From Paenibacillus sp. FSL H8-0548 (GTDB lineage: Bacteria > Bacillota > Bacilli > Paenibacillales > Paenibacillaceae), in assembly GCF_038630985.1 (NCBI RefSeq), contig NZ_CP152049.1:1197501-1261500 (forward strand): 64,000 bases of DNA, read 5' to 3'. Both the position numbers and the translations under genes were made by a program. Each line of letters begins with the position of its first letter. Position 1 is the stretch's first letter. The notes below the pieces were generated by a model. It saw only the letters and a program-made list of their open reading frames with translations, made no database searches and was not told the DNA's origin. This document shows, one piece after another, positions 46,513 through 54,518 of the stretch.

Positions 46513-48417
46513 ATGATGAAGTTTTGGTATAAATTCGTAATACTGTTTATTTTTTTGTTATTCATAGTCACTAGCCTTCCAGTCGAGGATTCTTTTGCGT
46601 TATCAGATTCAGCGACCACGAACATTACAGAGTGGGAAATGATCTGGGAAGAGGATCCGTACCGTGCTGCCCAAAATGCTGCTCCTACCAATGAAGCAAG
46701 CGGATGGCAATCTTTTTCCTCCGAGGATGATTTACCTCTAAAACCTGCTAACATTCACTCGGCGTGGCTCAGGTTTAAACTTCCTGCCAATGATTTTGCT
46801 AGGCCATCGTTATACATCACCAAACTTACCGCTAAAGATGTTTCTATTTTTATTAATAAAGATCTCGTGTATAAGTCGGAGAGAAACTATCCGTATAACA
46901 AAAATGAAATTTTACTGTCTGTGACGGAAAGTGAAGCTAATCAGATGGTTTATATTCTTCTTAAGACCAACTCTGATTGGTTAGGTTTAAATAAACCAAT
47001 TATGCTTGGCGAAGAGCAGATGCTCAATAAGTCCTTTATGAAAAAGGAGATACTTGACGTCGTTATTGGAGGAGCGTTTATATTTTCATCCTTTGCCATG
47101 TTTTTATGTTTTATCTTCATGAATAAATCTTACCTTGCAGGATTAAATTCACTTTCCTTTGTTATTTTTTCAATAGGAGTAATGATACTTGCGTTATCTC
47201 CCTATTTGCATAGGGTATATAACGATTATGGGTTCGCTATTTATTATATGTTTGATATAGGTTCAGCTTTAGTGGTTCCGTCTCTATTTTTCTTTTTTGA
47301 GAGAATTTTCGGCAGAGGACCGCTGGGACTCATAACCCGCTTTAGAAAGTTCCAAGTCGTTCTTTCGATACTGACTGTTTTATTTCTATTATCTTCATTT
47401 TTCTCTAGTAAAATCGCTGAATCGTATATCGCAGTCACAACGATATCTTTTGCCTTCTCAATCGTTTTTGGTAATTTTTTAATATTATTTTGTTTGATCC
47501 GATTTTGTTTACAGCGAAATAGAGATGCACAAATTATAACGACAGGGTATGGCATTTTTGCGATCATCGGAGTTTTAGAAGTGATGTGGTATTTTATTCA
47601 GGGTATGAATTATGATTTGTTTTTGTGGAAATTTGGCATTTTTAGCTTTATTGCCTCGCTAGTTATTATTTTGGCAAGAAGGATAGTACAAAACTACGAG
47701 CAGCTAATCAGCTATTCGAAGCAGCTTGAGGTGTTTAATAACGAGCTGCAGCGATCGGAGAAAATGGAAATTATTAGCCAGCTGGCTGCGTCGGTTGCTC
47801 ATGAGGTGCGAAATCCGCTGCAGGTGACAAGGGGATTTTTGCAACTGCTTCGGGGAACCTCCGTGAATGACAAAGAAAAAAGCTTTATGCTGCTGGCGAT
47901 AGAGGAGCTGGACAGAGCTTCAGACATCATTACTGATTTTTTGACATTTGCCAAGCCTCAGATTGATCATACCGTCCTTTTGGATGTGTCAGAGGAGCTT
48001 CAGAAGATTGAGGGGATTTTAATTCCATTAGCGAATATGCAGGGCGGGATTATTAAAGTTGATTTATCTCCAAATCTTTATGTTCGCGGTAATTCTTCCA
48101 AACTAAAGCAAGCGCTAATTAATATTATTAAAAACAGTATCGAAGCATTAGATACAGGGGGAGTCATACAAATCTATACGTTTATGGATGACTCCAAAAA
48201 TGTAATCATTAATATAAAAGACAATGGCGAGGGAATAGATGAAAAAGACTTAAAAAGATTAGGTGAGCCCTACTATTCGAAAAAAACGAAGGGAACAGGC
48301 TTAGGCTTGATGGTGACCTTCCGCATCATTGAAGTGATGCAAGGGAAGGTTGAATTTTTTAGTACGAAGGGAGTAGGGACAGAGGTTGTTATCCAGATAC
48401 CTTCGGCAAAAAAATAG
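46513..48417 (+). CDS. Orphan membrane sensor histidine kinase (7TMR-DISM type)
   Basis: 634 residues. A signal/anchor helix (about 5-25) is followed by an extracellular jelly-roll-like domain (about 35-170), then about seven transmembrane helices (about 180-395), a coiled linker, a HisKA box 'SVAHEVRNPLQVTRGF' with the phospho-acceptor His near 430, and a HATPase domain ('NIIKNSIEAL', 'DNGEGID', 'KGTGLGLMVTF'). This layout matches 7TMR-DISM kinases. The kinase core resembles sporulation kinases (KinA-E) more than ComP or DesK. No response regulator gene is adjacent. It converges on the NHLP-like peptide gene. ATG 46513 follows TGAGGTG, a weak RBS; ATG 46516 is also possible. Confidence 0.88.
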   Translation: MMKFWYKFVILFIFLLFIVTSLPVEDSFALSDSATTNITEWEMIWEEDPYRAAQNAAPTNEASGWQSFSSEDDLPLKPANIHSAWLRFKLPANDFARPSLYITKLTAKDVSIFINKDLVYKSERNYPYNKNEILLSVTESEANQMVYILLKTNSDWLGLNKPIMLGEEQMLNKSFMKKEILDVVIGGAFIFSSFAMFLCFIFMNKSYLAGLNSLSFVIFSIGVMILALSPYLHRVYNDYGFAIYYMFDIGSALVVPSLFFFFERIFGRGPLGLITRFRKFQVVLSILTVLFLLSSFFSSKIAESYIAVTTISFAFSIVFGNFLILFCLIRFCLQRNRDAQIITTGYGIFAIIGVLEVMWYFIQGMNYDLFLWKFGIFSFIASLVIILARRIVQNYEQLISYSKQLEVFNNELQRSEKMEIISQLAASVAHEVRNPLQVTRGFLQLLRGTSVNDKEKSFMLLAIEELDRASDIITDFLTFAKPQIDHTVLLDVSEELQKIEGILIPLANMQGGIIKVDLSPNLYVRGNSSKLKQALINIIKNSIEALDTGGVIQIYTFMDDSKNVIINIKDNGEGIDEKDLKRLGEPYYSKKTKGTGLGLMVTFRIIEVMQGKVEFFSTKGVGTEVVIQIPSAKK

Positions 48418-48458
48418 CGAGAGCTGCTCATATTCGAGCAGACTCACGCTTTTTTTTG
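48416..48458 (+). terminator. Terminator after the histidine kinase gene
   Basis: AGCGagaGCTGCTC-atattc-GAGCAGactCACGCT followed by T run. It also lies right after the convergent peptide gene. Confidence 0.85.
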
Positions 48459-48463
48459 TTATG

Positions 48464-48703
48464 TTATTGCCAAGCTGCGCCTTCAACATCTTCTTTTTTA
48501 GCAACCGTAGGATTTTGCGGAAGTACAAAATAAAGGTTTGTAGAAGTTTCTTCCACAATATTTATTTCAATTCCTTGAGGTACATCAATGCCAAAAGCTT
48601 CTTTTAATGCAGCTTTCGGATTTGCGAGAAGCTGAGCCTTAAATTCGGAATCTTCCCATGCTTTTTGAATAACGTTCTCCTGAGTTACTTGCTTTGTCGA
48701 CAA
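48464..48703 (-). CDS. NHLP-leader-like peptide with penultimate Trp
   Basis: 79 residues. It matches the nitrile-hydratase-leader-peptide (NHLP) pattern of RiPP precursors: 'VIQKAWEDSEFKAQLLANPK' then 'AALKEAFGIDVPQGI' and 'VVEETSTNLYFVLP'-type ending (here 'IVEETSTNLYFVLPQNPT'). A usual precursor continues with a GG or GA site and a core; here only 'VAKKEDVEGAAWQ' remains, so the possible core is a few residues ending in Trp-Gln. Start TTG at 48703 is chosen since AAAGGG lies 8 nt upstream; the GTG at 48712 overlaps that RBS. The adjacent isoprenoid-synthase-like gene suggests Trp prenylation, by analogy with ComX. No other maturation enzyme is nearby. Confidence 0.72.
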   Translation of the reverse strand: MSTKQVTQENVIQKAWEDSEFKAQLLANPKAALKEAFGIDVPQGIEINIVEETSTNLYFVLPQNPTVAKKEDVEGAAWQ

Positions 48704-48902
48704 AATGATCACCCTTTCAAATTATGTATAAGATTACCAAATAAGTATATCATGTAGTTTCGGGAATATCTACAATTAATTCAAATTTTCGACATAAAAG
48801 GTGTGTTTAATAGTTTTCATGCAGCTTGACATAACAATAATAGGGGATAATATGTCTATTCGTGACTGCTGCCCATAGTTCCAAAAGTCTTTTTAGTCCT
48901 AT

Positions 48903-49838
48903 CTATTCTTTTTCCAAACTAACCAATAAATAGTTAAAACCGCCAGAAAGCATAAGTCTCTTATTTGTATCTATCGTCTCAGCCTGTTGGTTCAAATGGT
49001 TTACTAGATAGGTATGAAAGTCTACTAGCTCAATAGCGTTAGTATCCAAAGCGACTAGCTTCTCGTGATGAACGGCCGCAAGCTGAGCGAAGCGCTTCAT
49101 GCAACCCCTAATGTAAATGGCATTTTCAGCGTCTTTTTCCGTCAGTTTTCTTTCTAAGTTCTGCTCAGCAGCAATCATTGCAAGTAAGCCATTATAGCTG
49201 CCTTCTGCGAGATCCTCCTTCCAGTCTGCGTAGTCGTCGGACATTTGAAGTGTCATTAACACAATGTCGATGGCTTGCTCGAGTTTTTCAACTTGTTTCT
49301 GGCGTCCTGTTAACAGAAGCGCGCCGGTGCTGGCAATTTTGACAGGTCCTGCTTTACCCGCGGTTCGTATGGGCGAGGTCATGAAAAAGTTTTGCCCAGC
49401 TTCATTTATTACGCTATCTGACCATACGGTCACATAATGGTCGTAGTAGCTCCAAAATGGCGAATCTGACGGAAATAATTGGCGAAATACACCGAACATC
49501 TCAAGCAGGAGCAGATTTCCAAGCGCTAGCTGCTCTTTCCATTTGGCTGTAGGGATATTGTCCATCAAATCATCCTGAATAAAAAAATAAAGCATTCCAT
49601 ATACATTAGCTTTAGCAAGGCTTTTGCACTCAGAATCGCTAATACCGCTCGCTTCTTTGATCCAAAAGGGAAGAAGGCTGCAAATATAATCTTTGCGGCT
49701 CTCATGCTTCACGGGATTGAACTTGTCTGCATAAGCAAGTCCGATATGATTAAGCGGCTCGGGAAAAAGGGAAATCCGATCTTCGGCTTCCTTATATATT
49801 TGCTCCAGTTGTGTGATATAACGGGTGTACCAGTTCAT
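48903..49838 (-). CDS. Class I isoprenoid-synthase-like enzyme (ComQ-like?)
   Basis: 311 residues, mostly helical. Two Asp-rich motifs are present: 'YFFIQDDLMDN' (DDxxD, about 85-95) and 'MSDDYADWKEDLAEG' (DDxxDxxxD, about 197-211), which bind Mg2+-diphosphate in class I prenyl/terpene synthases. Overall similarity to typical FPP synthases seems low. Candidates are a terpene cyclase, a small isoprenoid synthase, or a peptide prenyltransferase like ComQ, which shares this fold, has a similar length (about 300) and is encoded directly before its peptide. Here the peptide gene lies 199 bp downstream on the same strand. Confidence 0.7.
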   Translation of the reverse strand: MNWYTRYITQLEQIYKEAEDRISLFPEPLNHIGLAYADKFNPVKHESRKDYICSLLPFWIKEASGISDSECKSLAKANVYGMLYFFIQDDLMDNIPTAKWKEQLALGNLLLLEMFGVFRQLFPSDSPFWSYYDHYVTVWSDSVINEAGQNFFMTSPIRTAGKAGPVKIASTGALLLTGRQKQVEKLEQAIDIVLMTLQMSDDYADWKEDLAEGSYNGLLAMIAAEQNLERKLTEKDAENAIYIRGCMKRFAQLAAVHHEKLVALDTNAIELVDFHTYLVNHLNQQAETIDTNKRLMLSGGFNYLLVSLEKE

Positions 49839-50208
49839 TGCAACGCCCTCCGTTAATGTTAAAATGATTACAAAGGCTATACTATACTACGAAATGCTGC
49901 ATATAATAGAAACTAAATAGTAAGTGCCTTTTCTACTATATCATTTTCAAAATAAGTAAATGTTAACATTTTTTGAAACAAGAGTGAGAAAGATCGAACT
50001 ACTTATTGAGTAAAACATGAAAATCCAGTAAAATGAAGAAAGGTTATGGAAATAGGAAAGTTTCATAGACCACCCTTTGTCAGGCTACACTCGCAAAACT
50101 GGACTAAGGTCGAGGATCAACCTATTACCTGAGCAGGTTTAGAATTTAGTTCTCCTGCATTAAAGTTAATACCTAGATGAAAGTTCTTTAATGTGGAGGT
50201 AGTATTGC
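49839..50208 (+). other. 370-bp divergent spacer with a structured leader
   Basis: No gene seen. The right part (about 50070-50199) can form several stems: CCTT...AAGG around 50077-50109, GCAGG (50133-50137) with CCTGC (50154-50158), and CATTAAAG (50158-50165) with CTTTAATG (50186-50193) just before GGAGGT (50195-50200). The last two are nearly mutually exclusive, and the second abuts the ribosome binding site of the gene at 50209. I could not assign it to a known riboswitch class. Confidence 0.45.
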
Positions 50209-50778
50209 ATGAATAGAGATGTGGAAATTTATGTGCTCTTAACGAATACGGGGACATTGTTTTCAAAGACGATTAGATGGTATACGAAAAATATGCTAAA
50301 TCATGCTTCTATTGCATTTGATAGTGATTTGAATGAGGTATACAGCTTTGGCAGGAAAAATCCGAGCAATCCTTTTTTTGCAGGCTTTGTGAAGGAAGAT
50401 GTGCGAGGCGAGTTTTTTGAGAATTCAACCTGTGCACTATACAGATGTACAATTAGTCATTGCGCTTATATTCATATGAGAAATCAAATTCAGTATATGG
50501 AAAAGAACCAAGACCAATACAAATATAACCTGCTTGGCATGCTAGGGATTATGCTTAATATTGAGATGAAGAGAGAATACGCGTATTTCTGCTCACAGTT
50601 TGTCGCATCGGTCTTTGAAGAAAGCGGTGTTAACTTGGTTAATAAGCCATCGTTCTTCGTTACACCTGCGGATCTGGAGAACACGAATCTGCTTGAATTA
50701 ATATATCACGGCAAGCTGCAAGCATACACAGGCTGCCAAGAGGAAATAAAAGCTACAGGAACTTTCCAAACTGCATAA
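50209..50778 (+). CDS. Permuted papain-fold cysteine peptidase-like protein (YiiX/YebB type)
   Basis: 189 residues. The pattern 'MLNHASIAF' (His) early and 'YFCSQFVASVF' (Cys) later is the permuted His-then-Cys order of the YiiX_YebB/NlpC-P60-like superfamily. No signal peptide, so probably cytoplasmic. Preceded by GGAGGT. A structured leader upstream may regulate it. Substrate unknown. Confidence 0.72.
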   Translation: MNRDVEIYVLLTNTGTLFSKTIRWYTKNMLNHASIAFDSDLNEVYSFGRKNPSNPFFAGFVKEDVRGEFFENSTCALYRCTISHCAYIHMRNQIQYMEKNQDQYKYNLLGMLGIMLNIEMKREYAYFCSQFVASVFEESGVNLVNKPSFFVTPADLENTNLLELIYHGKLQAYTGCQEEIKATGTFQTA

Positions 50779-50779
50779 A

Positions 50780-50812
50780 GAAGATCTCTCATGTGGAGAT
50801 CTTTTTCTTTTT
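50780..50812 (+). terminator. Intrinsic terminator
   Basis: AAGATCTC-tcatgtg-GAGATCTT followed by TTTC TTTTTT. Confidence 0.85.
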
Positions 50813-50858
50813 TATTGGAAAATACAGATTAGATTAATTTGCAGGGGGCAGTATTACA

Positions 50859-51944
50859 ATGTCAATGATAAGCTTTGGAATTGTTGGTGGAGGCTGGCGT
50901 GCAGAATTTTATATACGGATTGCTCGGGCGCTGCCTGAGCGGTTTCATATTCATACCATGCTCGTACGAGATGAAGAAAAGGGACGAGCTATTGAAGAAA
51001 AATGGGGGATACCAACTGTCCGAACGATGCAGCAATTTGCGGCGGAGTCTGACAAATTCAGCTTTGCAGTAGTATCCGTTCCGAGAACGATAGCACCGGA
51101 GATCATCCGTCAATTAGCCGAGCGGCAAATACCTGTTCTGGCAGAAACGCCGCCGGCAGCTGATTTAGCCATGCTTACCGCGCTTTACAGCTCATTGCCG
51201 AAGGACGCTAAGGTACAGGTGGCAGAGCAGTATTTGTATCAGCCTATGCACGCAGCTCGGATTCAGATGGTACGCTCCGGGAAGCTGGGCGAGGTAACAC
51301 ATGTACAGGTTTCTGTTGCCCATGATTATCACGGGATAAGTTTGATTAGACAGCTGCTAGGTGTACGGTTCGAGTCGGCAGTTATTACCGGCCAGCAATT
51401 TGAATCCATAATTATGCAAGGCCCAAGCAGACAAGGCGATCCACAAGTTGAGAGAATGGTTCAATCGGTTCAGAACATAGCTACATTTCGTTTTGGCGAC
51501 AAGCTGGCAGTTTATGATTTTACGGGAGACCAATATTTCTCATGGATAAGACGCAGCAGAATGCTCGTTAGAGGCAGCACTGGCGAGCTTGTAGACTGTG
51601 AGGTGAGCTATTTAAAGGATTTCGAGACACCTATTCATACGGAGCTTAGAAGGGTAGATACTGGTCATCACGGCAATCTGGAGGGCTATCATCATCGCGG
51701 CGTGATCGCCGGCGGAGAATGGCTGTACCAAAACCCAGTCGCTCCTGCAAGACTAAGCGATGATGAAATTGCAATAGCTGCCTGTCTATTGAAAATGGGA
51801 GACTATGCTGCTGGCAAGGGCTCATCCTTTTATAGTTTAGCGGATGCCTCGCAGGATCATTATTTGGCTCTATTGATGGGGCAAGCGATTGAGTCGGGAA
51901 AAACGGTCCACACCGAGAAGCAAATATGGATGTATGGGGAATAA
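50859..51944 (+). CDS. Gfo/Idh/MocA-like protein lacking the EKP lysine
   Basis: 361 residues with the family's Rossmann N-terminus ('SFGIVGGGWRAEFYI') and an alpha/beta C-terminal domain. At the position of the usual EKP motif the sequence reads 'VLAETPPAADL', so the Lys that contacts cofactor and substrate is replaced. It may still bind NAD(P) but act on another type of substrate or not catalyse redox chemistry. The substrate domain keeps 'SVAHDYHGI' and 'YHHRGVIAGGEW'. Gap to the next gene is 38 nt. Confidence 0.82.
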   Translation: MSMISFGIVGGGWRAEFYIRIARALPERFHIHTMLVRDEEKGRAIEEKWGIPTVRTMQQFAAESDKFSFAVVSVPRTIAPEIIRQLAERQIPVLAETPPAADLAMLTALYSSLPKDAKVQVAEQYLYQPMHAARIQMVRSGKLGEVTHVQVSVAHDYHGISLIRQLLGVRFESAVITGQQFESIIMQGPSRQGDPQVERMVQSVQNIATFRFGDKLAVYDFTGDQYFSWIRRSRMLVRGSTGELVDCEVSYLKDFETPIHTELRRVDTGHHGNLEGYHHRGVIAGGEWLYQNPVAPARLSDDEIAIAACLLKMGDYAAGKGSSFYSLADASQDHYLALLMGQAIESGKTVHTEKQIWMYGE

Positions 51945-51982
51945 GGTTTGTGGTATGATTTTGCAAAAGGGAGGGGATCGGC

Positions 51983-52306
51983 GTGAAGGGACAGGGAATT
52001 CTTATATCTGCCTTAGTGTTCGCGCTTCTCATTGCGATATTTGCCGTGATCAATGTTGAGCCGGTACACGTAAACTTCTTATTTACGAAGACTACGCTTC
52101 CGCTAATTCTCGTAATTTTGGGATCGACGCTGCTTGGAGGCGTGACTGTTGCGATGTTTGGCATGTTTCGTCAAATCCGATTTAAACGGACAGTCAAAGC
52201 TTTAGAGAAGCAGATTGCCGAGCTGAATGCTGAGGCAGAGCAGTTTGGGCTATCGAAGGTTAAGCTTCACACTGAGCAGACGGCAGCAATGCCGCAGTCT
52301 GAATAA
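51983..52306 (+). CDS. LapA-like (DUF1049) small membrane protein
   Basis: 107 residues: two hydrophobic helices (about 6-25 and 37-60, with the conserved 'VNFLFTKTTLPLILVI' between) and a cytoplasmic coiled-coil tail (about 70-95). This is the LapA/YrvD architecture. The function of Bacillota members is not established. GGAGGGGATC precedes the ATG; followed 25 nt later by a methyltransferase gene. Confidence 0.82.
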   Translation: MKGQGILISALVFALLIAIFAVINVEPVHVNFLFTKTTLPLILVILGSTLLGGVTVAMFGMFRQIRFKRTVKALEKQIAELNAEAEQFGLSKVKLHTEQTAAMPQSE

Positions 52307-52331
52307 TTTATTTTGGATCGCGAGGTCAATC

Positions 52332-53246
52332 ATGTTTATTTATACGTATGCGTGCCATGAGGATGAAGCGGCCTTGTGCGAGCTTGAATTACAAATGCTG
52401 TTTGATCATAAGATAAATGGGGGAGCAGTAAGGAGTTCCTATGAGGTCTCTGTTGATCGAAGCCCGTTTGTGAAGCGTCGTATTGCGGCAAGGTATCAAG
52501 CTGACAGTCTCGAGGAGCTGCTTTTGCAGCTGTCGTTGATTGAACTGAACGGCAAAACATTCAAGGTGCTGTTCACTACTGGCGACGAGCCTATTCCGTA
52601 TGAGGAGCAGAGGCAGCTAGAGCGTGCTGCCGGCGCAGTGATGAACGGGAAAGCAGATATGCGGCGTGCTGAGCAGTTGTTTGGTTTAACGAAGCTTGCG
52701 GGCCGCTGGTATTTTGGGCAAGTGGAGGAGAACGGCGCCATCTGGCTAAAGCATCAAAGCAAGCCGCAAAATTATTCGACTGCGCTCCCGACCAGAGCGG
52801 CACGTGCGATCGTTAATATTGCAGCTGGGAGAAATACGCAGCAGCAGCTGATCGATCCATGCTGCGGAATGGGCACCGTTCTTATTGAAGCGATGTCGAT
52901 GGGCATTGATATCGAGGGGATCGATCTCAATCCGCTTGCGGTGAAGGGCGCACGTATTAATCTGGCCCATTTTGGCTATCCGGATCGGGTTAGGCTTGGC
53001 GATATGAGGCTAATGGAGAAGCAATACGATACGGCGATTGTGGATATGCCTTATAATTTATGCTCCGTATTGCCGGAGGAAGAGCAGCTTGTTATGCTCG
53101 AGAGCATTAGAAAATGTGCAAAGAAAGCGGTCATAGTTACTACAGAACCAATACTGCCACAGCTGGAAATGGCTTCTTGGCGCATAGCGAGAAGCACAAC
53201 ATTAAGTAAAGCCTCTTTTACCAGATATATAAGTGTAGTAGAATAA
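52332..53246 (+). CDS. TRM11-type RNA methyltransferase (UPF0020 family)
   Basis: 304 residues. The first 150 form a THUMP-like region ('YACHEDEAALCELELQMLF'). The C-terminal Rossmann methyltransferase has motif I 'LIDPCCGMGTVLIEA' and motif IV 'VDMPYNL' (a variant of DPPY). This matches TRM11/UPF0020 proteins that methylate guanosine in tRNA. GAGGT lies before ATG 52332; a longer frame from 52227 overlaps the previous gene. Confidence 0.85.
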   Translation: MFIYTYACHEDEAALCELELQMLFDHKINGGAVRSSYEVSVDRSPFVKRRIAARYQADSLEELLLQLSLIELNGKTFKVLFTTGDEPIPYEEQRQLERAAGAVMNGKADMRRAEQLFGLTKLAGRWYFGQVEENGAIWLKHQSKPQNYSTALPTRAARAIVNIAAGRNTQQQLIDPCCGMGTVLIEAMSMGIDIEGIDLNPLAVKGARINLAHFGYPDRVRLGDMRLMEKQYDTAIVDMPYNLCSVLPEEEQLVMLESIRKCAKKAVIVTTEPILPQLEMASWRIARSTTLSKASFTRYISVVE

Positions 53247-53277
53247 GACTATGTAGTGCATGAAGCGAGGTGAACCT

Positions 53278-53481
53278 ATGTCTACAATCGATCAAAACGA
53301 ATCTGCCGAGCAGCCAAAGCAGCTGACTCAAGCAGAGAAAGCGAAGCAGTTGCTCGCTCAGAAGAAGCAAAACAAAGCAGGAGGAGCTCCTGGCCAAACG
53401 CATCTATCCACAGGGACGCAGGCGCTGAAGAGCCAAAATACGAAGAAGGTCAACAACCAACGTAAAAAAATGGGTGTATAG
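53278..53481 (+). CDS. Small basic Gln/Lys-rich protein
   Basis: 67 residues, rich in Gln, Lys and Asn, with a predicted helix 'QAEKAKQLLAQKKQNKAGG'. No domain recognised. GAGGTG precedes ATG 53278. Could be a small nucleic-acid-binding or stress protein. Followed by a terminator at 53525. Confidence 0.6.
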   Translation: MSTIDQNESAEQPKQLTQAEKAKQLLAQKKQNKAGGAPGQTHLSTGTQALKSQNTKKVNNQRKKMGV

Positions 53482-53524
53482 ATGCCGGACTCGTACGATA
53501 AGATGCAGCAATAGAAACGAGGAA

Positions 53525-53556
53525 GAGCGCCGGCTGGCAACAGCTAGGCGTTTTTC
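53525..53556 (+). terminator. Intrinsic terminator
   Basis: ACGCC-like GCGCCGGCTG-gcaa-CAGCTaGGCGT stem followed by TTTTC. The rest of the spacer to 53741 shows a TATAAT at 53664-53669 but no clear -35. Confidence 0.7.
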
Positions 53557-53741
53557 TTTGTTGAAATATAGGAAAGTATGTCATTTCGCCATGCTTTCTC
53601 TATATTTCTCCGGAATGAAACGCGCTGGCGCCATAAGAACAGCGACAGCCGTTTCACCTTGGATATAATATACAAGAATGAATTCTATAGCAATCCCACA
53701 TAATGAATATACGTCAATGATTAGTTGCGGAGGGATTCGTT

Positions 53742-54437
53742 ATGACGGCGACCAAACCATCAGGAATGAATATTTATTTGCTTGCCGGTGTGGCAACATC
53801 CAACAGTATCTTTACCGAATGCAAAATAAAGCTCGAAAAAATGTTTCAATCGGAAGGAATCGATCCTGTTGTCCATGTTGTTTTTCCGTATGGGGATGCG
53901 AGCCGCAGTCTGGTGAGGCAGGTTCTAGAGGTGAGAAGCGACCTGTCCAACCGTCTGACGGCTGGACGTATTGGCGGACAGCAGGCGCTTGCTAAAATCA
54001 AAGAGACACTCACGGGTGAGCGGCTTCTTCTCATTGGACACAGTGGCGGTGGAGCAGCTGCTTATCAAGCGGCTAAGATGCTGTATGAGCAAAATCAAGT
54101 TGAAGATTTCCGCATCGTTCAGGTAGGCTCGCCAAGAACGCCTATCGAGCCAAAGCTGCAGGAGCGTGTCAGCTATTTTCATTCGATTGACAGCTTGGGA
54201 AAGCTCAATGATCCGATTAGCCGTATTGGCACATGGGGCGGCTGGAGCAAATCGAGATATGCAGTACCTAAGTGGAACCGGATGAAATATGCTCCCGGCT
54301 ATGTGGAGGGCATACCTACGGTAGGAGGGCATGCGGACTATTTTCGCCATACACAGGACTTTGCTGATCAAGAGGCCATCTGCAATTTGGATAAAACGGT
54401 TGATCGGATGCGCGGTTGGTTGAAAGGGTGGTTGTGA
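53742..54437 (+). CDS. Alpha/beta-hydrolase fold lipase-like protein
   Basis: 231 residues. Nucleophile elbow 'LLIGHSGGGAAAY' with Ser near 100, plausible catalytic Asp in 'FHSIDSLGKL' and His in 'VGGHADYF' near 200. It resembles lipase/esterase proteins of Bacillota (GxSxG). GGAGGGATT precedes the ATG. No signal peptide, so cytoplasmic. Substrate unknown. Confidence 0.72.
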   Translation: MTATKPSGMNIYLLAGVATSNSIFTECKIKLEKMFQSEGIDPVVHVVFPYGDASRSLVRQVLEVRSDLSNRLTAGRIGGQQALAKIKETLTGERLLLIGHSGGGAAAYQAAKMLYEQNQVEDFRIVQVGSPRTPIEPKLQERVSYFHSIDSLGKLNDPISRIGTWGGWSKSRYAVPKWNRMKYAPGYVEGIPTVGGHADYFRHTQDFADQEAICNLDKTVDRMRGWLKGWL

Positions 54438-54518
54438 TCCTATACACTAAGGGAAGTAAGCGACGTCAACATCTTTATCGTATGACCGCTTGCTTTCATC
54501 TTAGGAGGTGAGCAGCCG

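Noticed and set aside
46513..48417. True ComP orthologue
   Set aside because: ComP has the HisKA_3 type kinase box; this protein has the classical HisKA box HEVRNP and a 7TMR-DISM-like sensor, so only a functional analogy is proposed.
48464..48712. Nitrile hydratase alpha subunit fragment
   Set aside because: The similarity is to the leader-peptide family; the metal-binding Cys cluster of the enzyme is absent and the frame is complete with its own RBS.
50070..50200. Second c-di-GMP riboswitch
   Set aside because: Some short words resemble one, but the GACGCAAAGCC core and GNRA stem seen at 18920 are missing.
53474..53668. 64-codon frame after the small basic protein
   Set aside because: It runs through the terminator at 53525 and has no RBS or recognisable features.
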